From contig NC_133770.1 of the NCBI RefSeq assembly GCF_003597395.2, positions 2,583,532 to 2,647,531 on the forward strand: 64,000 nt of DNA, given 5' to 3'. Under the pieces are notes generated by a model. It was not told the DNA's origin. It saw nothing but the letters and a program-made list of their open reading frames with translations, and ran no database searches. Positions within the stretch are counted from its first letter, which is position 1, and every line of letters starts with the position of its first letter. Positions 44,445 through 57,570 of this stretch are shown in pieces. Origin of the DNA: Chelonoidis abingdonii (lineage: Eukaryota; Chordata; Testudines; Testudinidae). Made by a program: the position numbers and the translations under genes.

Positions 44445-47400
44445 ACGACACAGCCTGGTTCAGGAGGACTCAGAGCTACTGCAGTCTGCTCTGTGGTAAG
44501 TGCCTGCCTTTCGTAAAGAGACAGTGCACTGATTGTGGGATTTCTCCTGCAGCCAGCTCACTCTCTCTCTCTCACACGCACACACACAGTCCTGTCTTTG
44601 TCCCTCTCACACAGAGTCCTTTTCACACTCACCTCCCAACACATAACTTGTATTATTGCTGTTGTTATTTCTTGGTACTTCCTGCGATGCACATATATTC
44701 TCTGTAATTTTATTCTTTTCAAGTGTGTTATTTTTGTATTTTAACTGGTCTGTACATTTCAGAATTTTTATTTCTCTTACACTTTAAATTTACTTCTTTA
44801 AGTAAAATGTCCAATCTGTGCTGGCTGGAATAATTATCCTTATGGTAACTTTTTAATCTATATATAAAATAGTTAGGGGGGTTGTTTTTTGTTCTTGTGT
44901 CGACTTGTGGTGCACAGCGGCACATACCTCGGTGCACACAACAAAATTTATTGCTCACTGAATGGAAAAAAACTAGAGGGGACATGCCCGCAGCACAGGC
45001 ACAGCGCCACCCAAATGTCAGGCGGGCCGCATCGGAGGGGCCCATTGACTGTTTTGCCCGGGGGCCCAGAATTGCTGTCAGCAGCCTGGGTGATCCTAGG
45101 AGCACGAGCCGTTAGAGGGGAGAGAAGGAGGCAGGACATGGCTACTGCCAGAGGGTCCTCGGTTTGGACCCAGCATAGTGCGGTGGCCGCGTCTCCTGCC
45201 ATTCCCCCATCTGCATTGCACTTGCTATGGGGCAGTGTGGCTCCAATGACAGACTCTGTGCGTTTGACCCTGCGGGCGCTAAGGGCTAACCATATAGAGG
45301 CTGCAGTTGGCCATGGAGTGCGCAGTGCAAAGACTGCAGACGGACTGCGATATAACCCCAGAAGGGCAACAGAACGGAGTTGGGGACACAGCGCGAAGTG
45401 GACTCGGTCTAATAGGTAGCGACATGGGCTCTCTACAGGCTGTTAGTTGGGACAGAGTAGGCGAGACACCACGTGCAGACACAGCTGAAGGCAGCGCACT
45501 CAAACTTGACCGAGCTAATTTCCCGACTGACAAGCCAGGAGGCTGCTGCGGGGTGAGTCTTGTGCCTTGTCACCAGCTCTCGCAGCACTCAATGGGGCAA
45601 CGGCTGGGTGGAAGCCCGCTGGGCAAGCGGTGTGGAATGGGTTTTGGTCTTGTTGTTACCTCTGTTTGATATCCTGGCAGGTGCGATGTGTGAGGGTCAA
45701 GGAATTCTTTCATTGGCGAGAGAAAGACGATAATTGCCACCTGTCATTAAAGCTAGCCAATCAGATCGTGGAGAGAGGTCTGATCCGAGTCATGTTTCAC
45801 CCTTGGGGTCTTGTATGAGTCGGGTTGAGTTCGCCTGTTTTACGCTCAGATTCTTAGTGAATCGAGGTTTTTCTCATTTATAAAATGTCCAGTGGCCTGG
45901 GGTCTTGGAGTCACCAGATCTAATAAGTCCAGCAACTGACAGAAACAGGCATTCCGAAGTTCAGAGTAAATGCAGGATGTCCCTGTCGCTCAGGTGTGGT
46001 TTAGAGATGAGGAAGGAAATTTTGTTGATGCTCTTAAGTAGTTGTGAAGTGTTTGTATCAAAAGTTTCCTAGTCCTTTGTAGCAGGGTGGTGTGGAGCTA
46101 GCAAGTCTGTGTGGAATTCATTTAAAGCGCTGATGCCTGTCCTCATGCGGCCCAGCAGAGAAGCCAAAAAGGTCCTTCATTGAAGAGGTTTCAAACCCTG
46201 AGGTATGGAGAGTGATTTGATGAAGGATTCACTGATGTAGGTCCTCGCAAAACACAACCGTGATCGAGCAGAAATCACACGATGGTGACACAAATGGTGT
46301 GTCAACTAGTGATTCTTTTGACCAGTGGCTATAACCTTGTAGGCGCATCGCCTTCGATCAGAGAAGACATCATCCTTAGTGTTTCTTTGTGATCGTCTGG
46401 CGTAGTAACAGGTAACTAGGCATCAAGTGAGAGAGAGAACCTTTTGGTCTGAAGTTTCTTGGGATTGATGAAGTTGGGGCATGGAGAGTGTGAGCGTGCC
46501 CGATCAGCATATGCTGTGCTGAGGCCTTACTTGACTGAAAAGGTATTAGAGGAATGAGCGAAAGGCACAAGGCCCATCGTTGACAAAGTATGAGCAGCAC
46601 TAATGACCTAGTATGCCATGTTTCGGAGTCTAGAAAATGGAAAGTAAATGCAGTCAGTATCGTCAGCAAGTGTAAAAAGTCTGACGTACCCAATAGAGTA
46701 ATGAACGTTCCAAATTTTAAAGATAATGCTGAGGTTGAGCTTTCTCAACGTTTGTGATATCTGGAATTCTCTGCAGGCGCAGTAGTGGTGTTCAGTCAGG
46801 GGAAGGCAATTAAGTTTCTCCATGCCATTAGGAAAATGTGGCGGAAAAGACTCACAACTCCAAATGGGGGAAGCATATCAAGCAAGTGTCCATGGTAACG
46901 AACGCACCAAAGTGTGTAAGAGCGTTGGCTGATATCAGCACGTTACTTTGCTTCCTTAATTGCACACTCACAAATGCTTAGTCCATGTTCAAGTTTTATT
47001 ATTTGGCTCGTACAGTTCAGTGGCAAGGGCCAATACAGTTGCCAGATTAGCAGAATACGTCTAGTAGTTAAGCAGTTCTAAAAATGACTGTAACTGACAC
47101 ATGTTCGTCAACGCACAATTCCTCAAGCCGTTGCATCAGTTACAGTCAGGTATTCCAAATGGAAGGTTTGAAAATCTCACGTTTGTTCGGTCAACCCCCA
47201 GTCCAGGTTCCTTTCCAAATGTTTAAAACACAGGGCATCCAGTCAAGATGAAATCCTCTTAATCCTTTTTCCTATACTAAGAATGCGGGTGGCCAAATAG
47301 CACTGAAACTCTCTACTGGTCCTTCAGAATCTGATCCGTGGCATTCTGGAACAGGGCAGGTTGCCCATGTGTAATATGAAGGTATCTGCGGGTGAGCCAA

Positions 47401-47929
47401 AATGTAACACACCACTCTCCGATGTGATGATTTCTAGTCCATCGTGGCACTGAGACCACTTTGAGAGAGAGATCAAACTGAGTCTTGCTCTACAGCTTAC
47501 CGTAAAGAACCACCGGCTTTAGTCCTGCAGTAGAGGCTCATGCACTAAATGCCACTTGCAGGCCAGGTTCAAATCTCCACCCATCAACAATGTGGTTCTT
47601 TCAGCATGTACAAAACACAGAGACCCTTTGTTTGAGAAGTTGGCAAAGTATGGCGAGGTCAGTCTCCAATTTCTACATATGGCACTAGAGACAAATCCAT
47701 TTACTAAACACTGTCCTCATAAGAATAGCAAACAAAATCCATCAATATTGAGGCAGTAGGGCACTGGACATACAACTGGATTCAGTGCACTTTGAAATGT
47801 CAATGGAGCCATCCTTCTTAGATCACTCGTATCAGTGTAGCCACTCACTCTGAGATGGATGTGAGCCAGGGTTGAAAGTAATTACATTTGCTTACAGGTA
47901 TCTGTCATATCATATGAATGCGGGGGCTC
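44445..47929. other. Intergenic, no gene supported; partly suspect sequence
   Basis: 44,558-44,588 is a CT/CA low-complexity run. 44,890-44,990 (GGTGCACA...AAAATTTATTGCTCAC) looks like a dispersed repeat edge. Between 45,100 and 47,900 I recognise no repeat or gene and no match elsewhere in the window. The texture resembles the corrupted blocks elsewhere, so base accuracy may be poor. Confidence 0.3.
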
Positions 47930-48780
47930 AGGGCAGGCGGATGCGTGTGTCAAGTGTGCATGTGTAGTGCAGGATCAGGGCAGGGGTTTGGGGGCATGAG
48001 GGCGCTCAGGACAGGGGATGGGTTGTAGGTGGAGGGGTGAAGGGATGTGGGCTGTTGGGGTGGGGCTTCTGGGTGTACTGAGGATGAGAATTTGGGATGG
48101 GGGGCAAGTAGGGGATCCAGATGTGGAGAGAGGCCACGAGCTGGGGGTTGGGTGCAGGAGAGGGAAACGGGGGCAAATAAACTGGAGCGTGCGGCGGGGG
48201 GCGAGGGGGTTGGGGATGGGCATGTTGGGGGGGGGGCGCTGGCTGGAGGTTGGAGGTCGGGGTTGAGGATCGGGTTGAGAGAGGGGGGCTCTGGGTTGGG
48301 GAGGGCGTCAGGGCTGGGGTGGGGGGTTGGGTCTTGGGCTAGCTTGAGCAGCTCCCCGTCAGTGGTGGGGCTAAAGGGCAGGCTGCTGTCTGTCTTGGCT
48401 CCGTGCTGGCAGCTCGTGGAAGCAGCCAGCACGTCTGGTTCCGCTGCAGGGGGACGGGGGGGGGGGGGGCCAGCAGGCTCCACAGCATGCACACTGCTCT
48501 TGTCCACAAGCACCATCTCCTCAGCCAGTGCCCAAGGCAGGGGCAGCGTGCAGAGCACAATGCTCTCCTGTCTAGGAGCCAGACCTGCTGGCTGCGTCTG
48601 GGGTGCAGCGCGGTGCCGGGACAGGTAGGGACTAGCCTGCCTTGGCTCCGCAGGACTGCTGATCAGGCCATTAAGAGTCCAGTCAGTGGTGCTGACTGGA
48701 GCTGCCAGGGTCCCTTTTTGACTGGGGATTGGGCGGGTGGGGGGCTCAGGGTAGGTGGTTGGGGGCATGTGTAGGGGGGC
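47930..48780. repeat. G-rich low-complexity block
   Basis: Repeated GGGG runs separated by short spacers (for example TGGGGTGGGG, GGGGGGCAAG, GGGTTGGGG) and an uninterrupted run of 14 G at 48,456-48,469. It could form G-quadruplexes. The 272-codon minus-strand ORF across it is a by-product of the C-rich complement. Confidence 0.6.
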
Positions 48781-49824
48781 TTGTGTGAGAGGGGGTCAGG
48801 GATGGGTCAGTTCTGGTTGCAGTCAGTGACCCTGCCCTGTGCTGCTCCTGTTCCCAGCCAAATGGGAGTTGTGGGGATGGTTTCGACAGGCAAGGCAGCA
48901 CACAAAGACCTACTGCTACTCCATTCCCCCCAGGTGCAGTGTGGGGCCAGGAGGACAGTCTGGGAACCCCACACTACCAGCAAGAGGGAGTCTGACTGGG
49001 AGCGTGTGCACCTTCACCTGCAGTGTTAGGGCCAGTCAAGCACTGAGGCTGCCGGCCTGGCTCCCAGCCCCTGCCCAGGGAGCACGGCTGCCAGCCCCCA
49101 GCCCCGGTGTCACTGGACTGCAGAAGAGGAAGCCCCGTCTGCTTGCAGAGTCCCACTTCTGCAGGGGATTTGGTTCTAGCTCCCTGGCCCCGGCACCGGC
49201 TTTGCGAACAGAGGCTGCTAACTGGGAGTTTTGCAAGGGGAGTTCTCCAGGTGAAGTAGGAGCAAATACAGCATCTGTGGGGTAAGTGACTGTCTGTAGT
49301 GTGTGTTTGTTTGTGTTTGGGGGTTACTTGCTGTGTGTTTCTTTTTTCCTTGCCTTCATGGTGTTGGCTTCCATTTGTGTGTTGATTTTTACCTGTGTGT
49401 TGGTTAAACAGTTTAGCAAAGTTATACACATTGTCCACGTTGTACAGCGATAATGCAGCAGTGCAATGATGATACAGTGGTACAGCAATAATGCAGTTGT
49501 TTTTACACAGTAACCAAGTTGAAATTAAATGACAGTTTTCCTGGTCCAGCTAGTGGTTTTTAGCTGATTGTGAACTTAATTGTCCATATATGGTAGATAG
49601 AGGTGTATTGACCAGTCTCTCATTTATAAAGCACTTCATTTTTCTTTTCTTGATGCTTGGGGGTTTCTTCACTGTACACTGATATCATCTGGTATTTTCA
49701 GGGTGTGATATTTTCTGGCATCTTTGGTCTGTGGGATGCAACTTAAACAACTTTTGTTAGTCAACATAGTAAAGTTTGTTTGTTTGTTTTTCAGTAACCC
49801 AAACTTAATACACAGTTTTAACTT
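48781..49824. other. Intergenic up to the assembly gap, no gene seen
   Basis: A GC-rich first half and AT-rich second half. No conserved ORF and no recognisable repeat ends. Confidence 0.3.
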
Positions 49825-49924
49825 NNNNNNNNNNNNNNNNNNNNNNNNNNNNNNNNNNNNNNNNNNNNNNNNNNNNNNNNNNNNNNNNNNNNNNNNNNNN
49901 NNNNNNNNNNNNNNNNNNNNNNNN
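49825..49924. other. Assembly gap (100 N)
   Basis: One hundred N, a conventional gap of unknown size. The right side resumes in the 3' flank of a type II unit (equivalent to about 27,470), so the GIMAP exon of that unit would be expected in the gap. Confidence 0.95.
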
Positions 49925-51462
49925 GTACCTGAGAACAATAGGGAAAATTTTCAAAATTGTGAAGTTAAATCTGTGCAGGTCTGAGCTACTCGGAGACCAC
50001 AGACCTAATCTCTAGCGCTGTGCTACACTAGAATCCTGAAGCAGTGCCTCAGCTGTAGCAGAGATTCCGATGTAGGCACTCTCCTACAGTGACAGGAGGG
50101 TTCTTCGATCACGTTGTGGAATCCCACTCTCCGCAAGTGGTCACTAGGTCAATGGAAATACCTTCTGTGACTTAGCGTCCTGTCTACACTGTCGCTTATG
50201 GTCAGAGCTAACTACCTCTCTCCAGGAGTGTGAATTTTTCATGCCCTGACTATGTTAAGCGTGGTCATCTAACTTTCTAATGTAAACCAGTCCCAGTAGA
50301 ACAATTTTTCTCAGTTCAGTAAATGAAAATAGTAAATGCTCTTCTACCAACCTCACTACACAGTGAAACCTTTACTAGAGATCAATTATCGAAGACACAG
50401 TCTTGAAATACCTCCTAAAGTATTCCCAAACGTACTGAATCACAATTTACTCCACCAATAGTAAAATGACTATTTCCATTAAGCAAACCAGTTGTCACTC
50501 TGAGAGGCTTTAATTGTAAGTATCCCTCAACTTGATGTCACTTTAACTTAGACAGGCCTGTAATTGCTTCACTGCTCGCGAGGTAAATCATTACTATTTT
50601 AGGAGGTGGGAAACAAGGATCTGCAGACCAATGAATATAAAGTGAGATGCTGGACAAAGAACGATTAGCCTGATGCTCCAACCATTTCGCTGACTCTTCC
50701 TCTCCATTATGTGAAACCCCACAGTTGGTTAATGCATGTAATGATTCCTCCAACTCATGTAGCTCTTTATTGATTTCCCCCACTGTTTTCAATATTACAC
50801 TCATCTCATCATGATCCATTGAATTCACCCACTCATTGAGTCTGCCAATCATCCTTCTTCAAAACCAGACCCCACTGAATCTCCTCTTTCACCGCTATGC
50901 CATTTTCCAACTTTATTACAAACATCTCATTAAGAGTTTAACTCTTCTCACCTACCTTAACAAGCTCTGATACCACTCTCAGGCTGGCAATCCAGCGTGG
51001 CAATTGTAGACGGGCACAATCAATCTCAGCAGGGTTCAATTATCACGTTAATCTACGCGATAAATTCGGGGCTTCTGTCAACTCGAGCGAGTCCCATCAG
51101 AAGGCACAGCAAGGCAGATATTGGAGAGGGTCAACATCTTAACTTACCGCAGTGAAGACACCTGTAAGATAGACTAAGCTAAGTTGTGTAACTTATGTCG
51201 ATTTTTAGCCACAGTAGCCCTCAGCGCCATTTTAGACCAGCCTGTAGTCTGGCCTTTTTTCCCTCTCCAGCACCCAAGTTCAGCAAAAGTCCTTAAGCAC
51301 AGATTAAAATTTTCCATTCTTTCCCTGAACTATAATCCTGTACTGAAATTGTTTTAGAGCACACTAACCAGTGTCCTATACCCATGGCTACCCCACCTAT
51401 AGGCTTTGTCCACTCCTCCCCCAATTTCACCTTCTAGACCTAATGAATAAAAAATAAAATCG
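49925..51462. other. Corrupted copy of the type II 3' flank, including a MITE
   Basis: Follows 27,470-28,371 in order (GTCACTAGGTCAATGGAA, GTGTGAATTTTTCATGCCC, CCTCTCTCCAGGAGTG, GTGAGATGCTGGA) but with frequent small insertions, deletions and substitutions, and an extra stretch at about 50,690-51,330. The MITE equivalent lies at about 50,012-50,300. Confidence 0.6.
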
Positions 51463-52820
51463 TAGGCTCTACAAGCAACTATTAAAAAAAGATAATCCCA
51501 TTAAGCGCTTGTACTAAATAGAATTACATTTATGAAATATTTTTGGATAGTTTTCCAATCATTTTTCAAATATATCGATTTCATTACGACACACAATACC
51601 GATGTACCTGCTTGTTTGATATATATTTTTCACAAATATTTGCACAGGCTAAAAAGAAGCAAAAAAATAAAATTATTTCAATTAACTCTACAAAGCACTC
51701 TAGTTGCAAACTCTTATCATTAAAGTTGAACTTACAATGTGGAATTATGCATTCAAAACTAAAACAATTAAACTTTGGAGTTCACAACCACCTCAGATCC
51801 TTGTTGTTGTTCGCCAATGCCTCAGACAAATAAGATTTTTACATTTGAGGATAATTGCTGCCTGCTTCTTGATGAACAAGTGTCAGCATGAAATGAGAAA
51901 AGGTGTTGCAATGGCACTGTGTAGTTCAGCATCACAGAGATTACATCTTTAGTACATCTGGCATGTAATATGTCCCTTCATATCTTCAAGACCCACCATA
52001 TAAGGACGGTCCAATGTGATGATGGGTCTGTTCGATAACAATCCAAGCAGTGGACCTGAACCACACATTCATTTTACACATCTGATTTGAGCCTCGCAGA
52101 AGGATTGGATTTTCCTTTTTGGTGGTTCGGGTCTTTGTATCCAACCTCAAGTGTTTGCTTTTTAAGTTACGAAAGCATGCTCCACCTAAGTCCCTCTTGG
52201 ATATTTGGAAGGCACTTCAGATTCTTAAACCTTGAGTCGACTGCTGTAGTTATATAGAAACTTCACATTGGTACCTTCTTTGTGTGTTGTCAGATCTGCA
52301 GTGAAAGTGTTCTTAAAATGAACAACGTGCTGGGTCATCATCTGAGACAGCTATAACATGAAATATATGACAGAATGCAGGTAAAAACAGAGCAGGAGAC
52401 ATACAATTCTTCCCTGAGGAGTTCAGTCACAACTGTAATTAATGCATTTTTTTTAACAAGGATAATCAACATGGAAGCATGTTCTCTGGAATGATGGCTG
52501 AAGCATGAAGAGGCATACAAATTTGTAGCATTCTGACATGTAAATATCTTGCAAGACCAGCTACACAGGTGCCATGAGAACACCTGTTCTCACTTTCTGG
52601 TGATGTAAGTAAGAAGCAGGCAGCATTATCTCCCATAAATGTAAACAAACTTGTTTGAGCAATTGGCTGAACAAGAAGTAGGCCTGAGTGGACTTGTAAA
52701 ACTTTAGAGCCTACATTGTTTTAGTTTTGAGTGCAGTTAGATAACACAATAATTCTATATTTGTATGTTGCACTCTCACAGTTAAGAGATTGCACTGCAG
52801 TACTTGTATGAGGGGAAGTT
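51463..52820. mobile_element. Palindromic hAT relic (third copy), left half corrupted
   Basis: From 52,205 rightwards it is an almost exact copy of 29,120-29,735. From 51,463 to 52,205 it is a noisy version of 28,372-29,120. The switch in quality is abrupt. Confidence 0.7.
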
Positions 52821-54926
52821 CTTTTGTTATGCAGTTTCCCCTCTCTTGGTTTAATGCTTGTCTCCCTCTTTCCCCCCTGTGCCATGGCCCTGCTGCTGCT
52901 GCTGTGCCCAGGTGTAGGGTGGTGAGGGTGGGGCCACACAAGGGCTGGGTGCTGGGCTGGTGGGGTCCTGCCATTGCTCCTCTTCGTGCAGGCTGGGGCC
53001 TCCCTCCTCTCTGGATCACTGCAGCCAGCCTTCAGGCAGCTGGGTCCTGCCCAGGATGGATCCTGCACCTAACGCCCTGCTGAGTAGAGCACCTACCACC
53101 ACCACTCAGGGACAGATCTGTGCCTTATGCACCTCTAGGCACAGCATCTTCAGCACCCATCTCCCCTAACACTGATCCTGGCATGTTCCATAAAAATTGA
53201 AAACTTTTAACCCACTTTTAACTTGTAGGCACCCCTAGAATGCCAGCCCCCCAGGCATGTGCCTACTGTGCCTAACTGGAAATCCGGCCCTATCACCACC
53301 CCAGCCCAGGACCCTGGGTGCAGGGTCTCGCCACCACCCTCATAGAGCTGACATGGAGTGGCAGCAGATGACACACAGGACGTGCCCCCACCCCCGACCC
53401 ACAGAGCTCTGTCAGCAGGGACCCCCCAGGCAGGAACCCAGGGGAGTGGGAGCAGCAGCCAGCTGTCTCTGTTTTATTCTGTGTGCAGAATGAGTGCTCG
53501 AGCTCAAATCTCAGACCGACAGCCTCCCCTTCCCCTTTCCTCTCCTCTTACTGTGTCCCTGACCTCCTTCCAGTGACCCCTGCAGTCACTGCGACCCCCT
53601 CCTCCCTCCTCACTCATTCCAGCCCCATGCTCACTGCCACCTCCTCTCCCTCCCAACCTTTCATTCTCTCGTCCTCCCCCTCCTGGCTCTCAGGTATCAG
53701 CTGAACTCTGGTTCACGTGCTCCACACCCTCATGAGGGGAGCTCCTCACAGGGCCCCATTTCCTCCTCCAGCTTCCCTACCTGCAGGAGCTCAGGCCACA
53801 CCCCAGCCCTTCCTGTGAGCAATGGCAGCAGGACTCACTCTACCCTGGTGGTGGGACTGGGACCTGGCAGCTCCTCTCAGCCCTATGTTTCTCCTGCACT
53901 CCCTATTCCCTCTACTGTCCATTCCTGTGAGCTCCCCACCCTCATACCGGTTACCAGCCCAGCCCCCTGCCCCTCTGCTTTTCTGCTTAGGCCCCTCCCT
54001 CCCATCCATCACCCTCCCCTCTGCCTTCTCCCTTCTCTGCCCTGACCCTGGGAGCCAAGCAGCAGGTGCCCAGTGAGGGTGAGAAGCAGCAGTTCAGCAC
54101 ACTCCCCATTGGCACACGGAGCTACCAGCATCGAGTCTGGAGACAGCCTATGCTGTGGTCAGTGACCTCCAACCCCACAGACAGACCCATGTGTCCCCAT
54201 TCTGTGCATGGGAGGAGGTCCCTGACACCAGCTGTCTCTGCTCCATGGCCGGGCCTGATCCCTGGCTGGGAGGAGTCCAGCACATTGGATGTCGACAGCT
54301 GTGTGTTGGCTTAGGGATGTTGCTAGTTCCTTGATCTTAGTGAGATATGGGACACTGCGCCTACTGGTAATTCAGAGAATCTGCTCAGTCTATAGATTCA
54401 GGGGTCGGCAACTGAGTGTCAAAGGTTGCTGACCCCTTCCATAGACATTGTTAGTGAGAACTGGCTGGATTAGTTGTGCTGCAGGGTGGGCACTGGGATT
54501 ACCTCCTCTTGGGGATGCTGCCAATCTCTCCGAAAGGGCTCGGCCTGCTACTGGGGATCTGAGTCAAGTGACATGCACACGTATCCCAAAGATCCGCCCA
54601 TGAACCTCAATCTGATTTCATAGCACCTCTCCCCTTCCAATCCTGGGGCTGCAGCCTTCCCTCCCCATCCACCTCTTTATCCCCAGTGTACCCTGTTCCA
54701 GCCTCATTTCAAATCGACCCCAACTTGCTGCATCCTGCGCTTCTCCAGTCTTGGCCCCATGGCTGTGCCAATAAACTCCAGTCTTCGTCCACTGTTTCTG
54801 TCTGAAACCGAACACAGCTCCATTGACGGGCCTCAGACCTGAATGCAGCACTCCCTAGTCCTCTAGTCCCAGGTCTGTCCTATCCAGATGGTGCAAAGTG
54901 CTGTGTTGTGCGATGTTTTCCCAGTG
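52821..54926. other. Type II unit spacer and GIMAP 5' flank (third copy)
   Basis: Near-exact copy of 29,736-31,856 with the offset changing from 23,083 to 23,070 at a 13-bp deletion near 53,775. The 40-bp hAT remnant is at 54,399-54,438. No gene. Confidence 0.5.
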
Positions 54927-54969
54927 TATAAAGGTTCACTAGGATGAGATGTAAGCTCACTTCACTTTC
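54927..54969 (+). promoter_or_regulatory. TATA-like box and IRF-like motif upstream of GIMAP copy 4
   Basis: TATAAA at 54,927-54,932 and CTTCACTTTC at 54,960-54,969, identical in layout to the flanks of copies 2 and 3. Confidence 0.3.
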
Positions 54970-55065
54970 AGCAGGAGTCATTTGGAGCCACAAATCTTTG
55001 TTCTCTGCCCCCTCTCTGGTACCTGCGCAGTGATATTTTGAATCTGTCGCACTTGTTCCCAACAG

Positions 55066-55895
55066 GGCCGGGGAGCAGCAGCCGATGCACTTGGGAATCA
55101 GAACTGAGGCTCATCCTCGTCGGTAAGACTGGAGGTGGGAAAAGTGCGACAGGAAACACCATCCTTGGGCAGGATGAATTTGAGTCTGTACTGGCAGCAG
55201 TGCCCGTAACTCAGACATGTAGCAAAGGCAGCAGGACCTGGAATGGAAGGAAGGTTGTGGTTATCGACACGCCTGCTATTTTTGACACCAAGGACTCTGA
55301 TGGACAAACTACCCGTGAGATCTGTCGCTGTGTCGCGCTCTCCTCCCCAGACCCCCACGCTCTGGTGCTGGTGACCCAGCTGGGCCATTTCACTGAGGAA
55401 GACCAGCTCGCCGTGAGGAGAGTACAAGAGATTTTTGGCCCCGAGGCCATGAAGTACACAATCGTCTTATTCACCCACAAAGAAGACTTCAGGAGTGGAA
55501 CCCTGGAGCAGTATATCTCCCACCCAGATAACAAACAGCTTCAGGAGCTGATCCAACAGTGTCTGGGCCGATACTGCGCTTTCAACAATAAAGCTACGTG
55601 GGTGGAACGGGCTGCCCAGGCTGAAGAGCTGATGACTGAGATTGCTCGTATGGTGGAGGAGAAGAAAGACCAACCGTTCTACACCAATGAGATGCATGAA
55701 AAGGCTAAGAGTCTTCCAAAGGTAAAAGCCATGTTTTGTGAGAAAGATGAAACCGCATGTCGGTGTGCAAAAGGGGAGGCTGAGCTGAAAGAATTGATAA
55801 AAACACAGAAATCCTACGAGAAAAAAACAAAGAAGTCTAATTCCTGGGGTTTCTCTTTCCGAGTGCCAAGTATCTCAATGCCAAAATATTTTTAG
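55066..55895 (+). CDS. GIMAP-family GTPase, type II/type I mosaic, main coding exon (copy 4)
   Basis: AIG1/GIMAP GTPase with GKTGGGKS, DTPAIFDT, SSPDPHALVLV, THKED and CAFNNKA. The exon starts after AG at 55,064-55,065. Up to about 55,455 the DNA is essentially copy 3. From there it changes: GAAGTACACA, CTACGTGGGTGG and GGGCTGCCC follow type I. From about 55,620 the protein is type I-like (FYTNEMHEKAK, KVKAMFCEKDE, GEAELKELI, TQKSYEKK). The tail is basic but ends SMPKYF and lacks the CLIS end of copy 1. The 3' flank is also type I. Biologically this could be unequal crossover or gene conversion; technically it could be a chimeric contig. No membrane segment is visible, and the upstream start exon was not found. 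Confidence 0.87.
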
Positions 55896-56032
55896 TTCAG
55901 AAATGATGGTAACTGAGCTACGTCTATTGTCTGGTTCTCCTGTGGTTTTACCAGGCTTTGTAATGGCTCAGGAATTAGAGATGGAGGGAAAAGAACTTTT
56001 AACTCTTTAAGTAAAATTTTCAAAGCTCCTCA

Positions 56033-56245
56033 GGGTGTGTCTGCACTGCATTTTGGAGTGCGTGGGAACACGTCTCTCAGCCCAGGTTGGTAAAAGCCCA
56101 ACCAAAGCCTTAGGCTCCAGAACCCGAGCTTCAGCTCGAGCTGAAGCTTCCCAGAGCTGTCTCTAAAGTTGGTTTTAGAGCACTAGTGTGAGACCTGCTA
56201 GCTCAGGCTGGGATGCTTGCTTCAAAATGCTGTGCAGACAGGCTC
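56033..56245. mobile_element. Miniature DNA transposon (paralogous copy of 1,044-1,257)
   Basis: GGGTGTGTCTGCACTGCATT and CAAAATGCTGTGCAGACA form the inverted ends. Same position in the flank as in the first unit. Confidence 0.6.
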
Positions 56246-57406
56246 TAAAGTCACGAGGAGTACATGTCCCATTTTCTCCTGGTCTTGGGGGGTTGAGACT
56301 TTGGAGAGTTGTTTCCGAAAGTATCTACTCCAATGTGTTGTTCCATTCAGTGTTAAACAAATCACTATTGGAAATCATCTTTGTTGATTAAAGCCCTATT
56401 ATCTGTTAAGAAAATATCCTGCTATCCTAATTGTTCTTTTCTTCAATGTCACCCAGTTATCCCTACGTATAAACTTTCAGCCCATCCTAAACAATTCAGT
56501 TCTTCCAAATGCCCAACTCATTTTACTGCTCTTCTCCAGCACCCTTGTAATTCACCTTTTCTGATTGTGAAATGCCGAGATCTGAAAGCACCATTCCAGG
56601 AGTGATCACTCCAAGGGTTCTAGCCAGCCCTCTCACCTCCCTGCTCAGGGTCATGATGCCTCTGCAGCCCTAAGGCAGATTGGCTTTGTCTGCTAACACC
56701 TCACATGGCAAACTCATGTCTATTGTGTTTGTTTCCCTCACATCCCATAATCTCTTAAAGTCATTAAAGAAATTTCACTGTTCCATAACCCTACAAATTC
56801 CTAAGTCCTGCATCTCAACAGCTTATATGTCCTCACCCTATATTAGTGCAGAATGTTTATACAGAGATCAGTAAGTCAAACCATTAATTAGCAGTTGTTC
56901 TTTACTAACATCTACTGAGAAATCTGTACCTAAGACACCTTATTGTGAAAACATGTCTTAGGAGACTGCTGTAGGATAAACCTCTCAAAATTAAACAATC
57001 TATCTTTAGAGATGTCGGAATTATTTTATATTCATGTTTTGATTTATGATGAAAATGAAATTGAGCAGGTAATCTAAGCTTCTGATGTATGAAATATTAG
57101 ACAGGTGTAGTGAAAAATAGATGAAATTACTATTAATTTGGTTGAGTGAGACTTTTTTTTTGGTTATTGATACATTGGTTGCCAGAGCTTGCAAAAGCTG
57201 GCAGAAGATATGTGTCCTTTAAAGTGAGAGAACTTAACAAGTGTTCTCCTTGTTCTTCTAAAGTATTAAAGAAGTAATCGTTTCCTGGTAACAAATATTA
57301 GAATTGTACATGCAAGACCAGGTCTGGATTCTGCTTTCTCTAGCTCTAAATTGGTTTGTCTTTAAAGACTATGCTTATAGTTTGCACTTGTATTTCAGTG
57401 AGTTAC

Positions 57407-57412
57407 AATAAA
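57407..57412 (+). terminator. Candidate polyadenylation signal AATAAA of GIMAP copy 4
   Basis: Conserved with 2,884-2,889. It is immediately followed by the inversion breakpoint, so the downstream element of a poly(A) site would differ between the two copies. Confidence 0.3.
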
Positions 57413-57570
57413 ATATTTTCACCGTAAGAGAACAAAACAAAAAAATCCTATATTTGTAACCACACATAAAATAGAAATGAAAATCACCCTAGTGCAGGGA
57501 GTCAGCGTGAAGCCAAGGCACCACTTTAAACCCACTTATGTACTTAAAATACATCTTTAAGTAGATTTAA

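Noticed and set aside
45100..47900. Possible foreign or contaminant DNA, as the texture differs from the surroundings
   Set aside because: I could not match it to anything, and the small-indel texture resembles the other poorly corrected blocks, so low base quality is the more economical explanation.
47950..48768. 272-codon minus-strand ORF, the longest non-GIMAP frame
   Set aside because: It is Pro/Ala/Ser-rich because it lies across a G-rich low-complexity block. There is no domain, no conserved second copy and no splice context.
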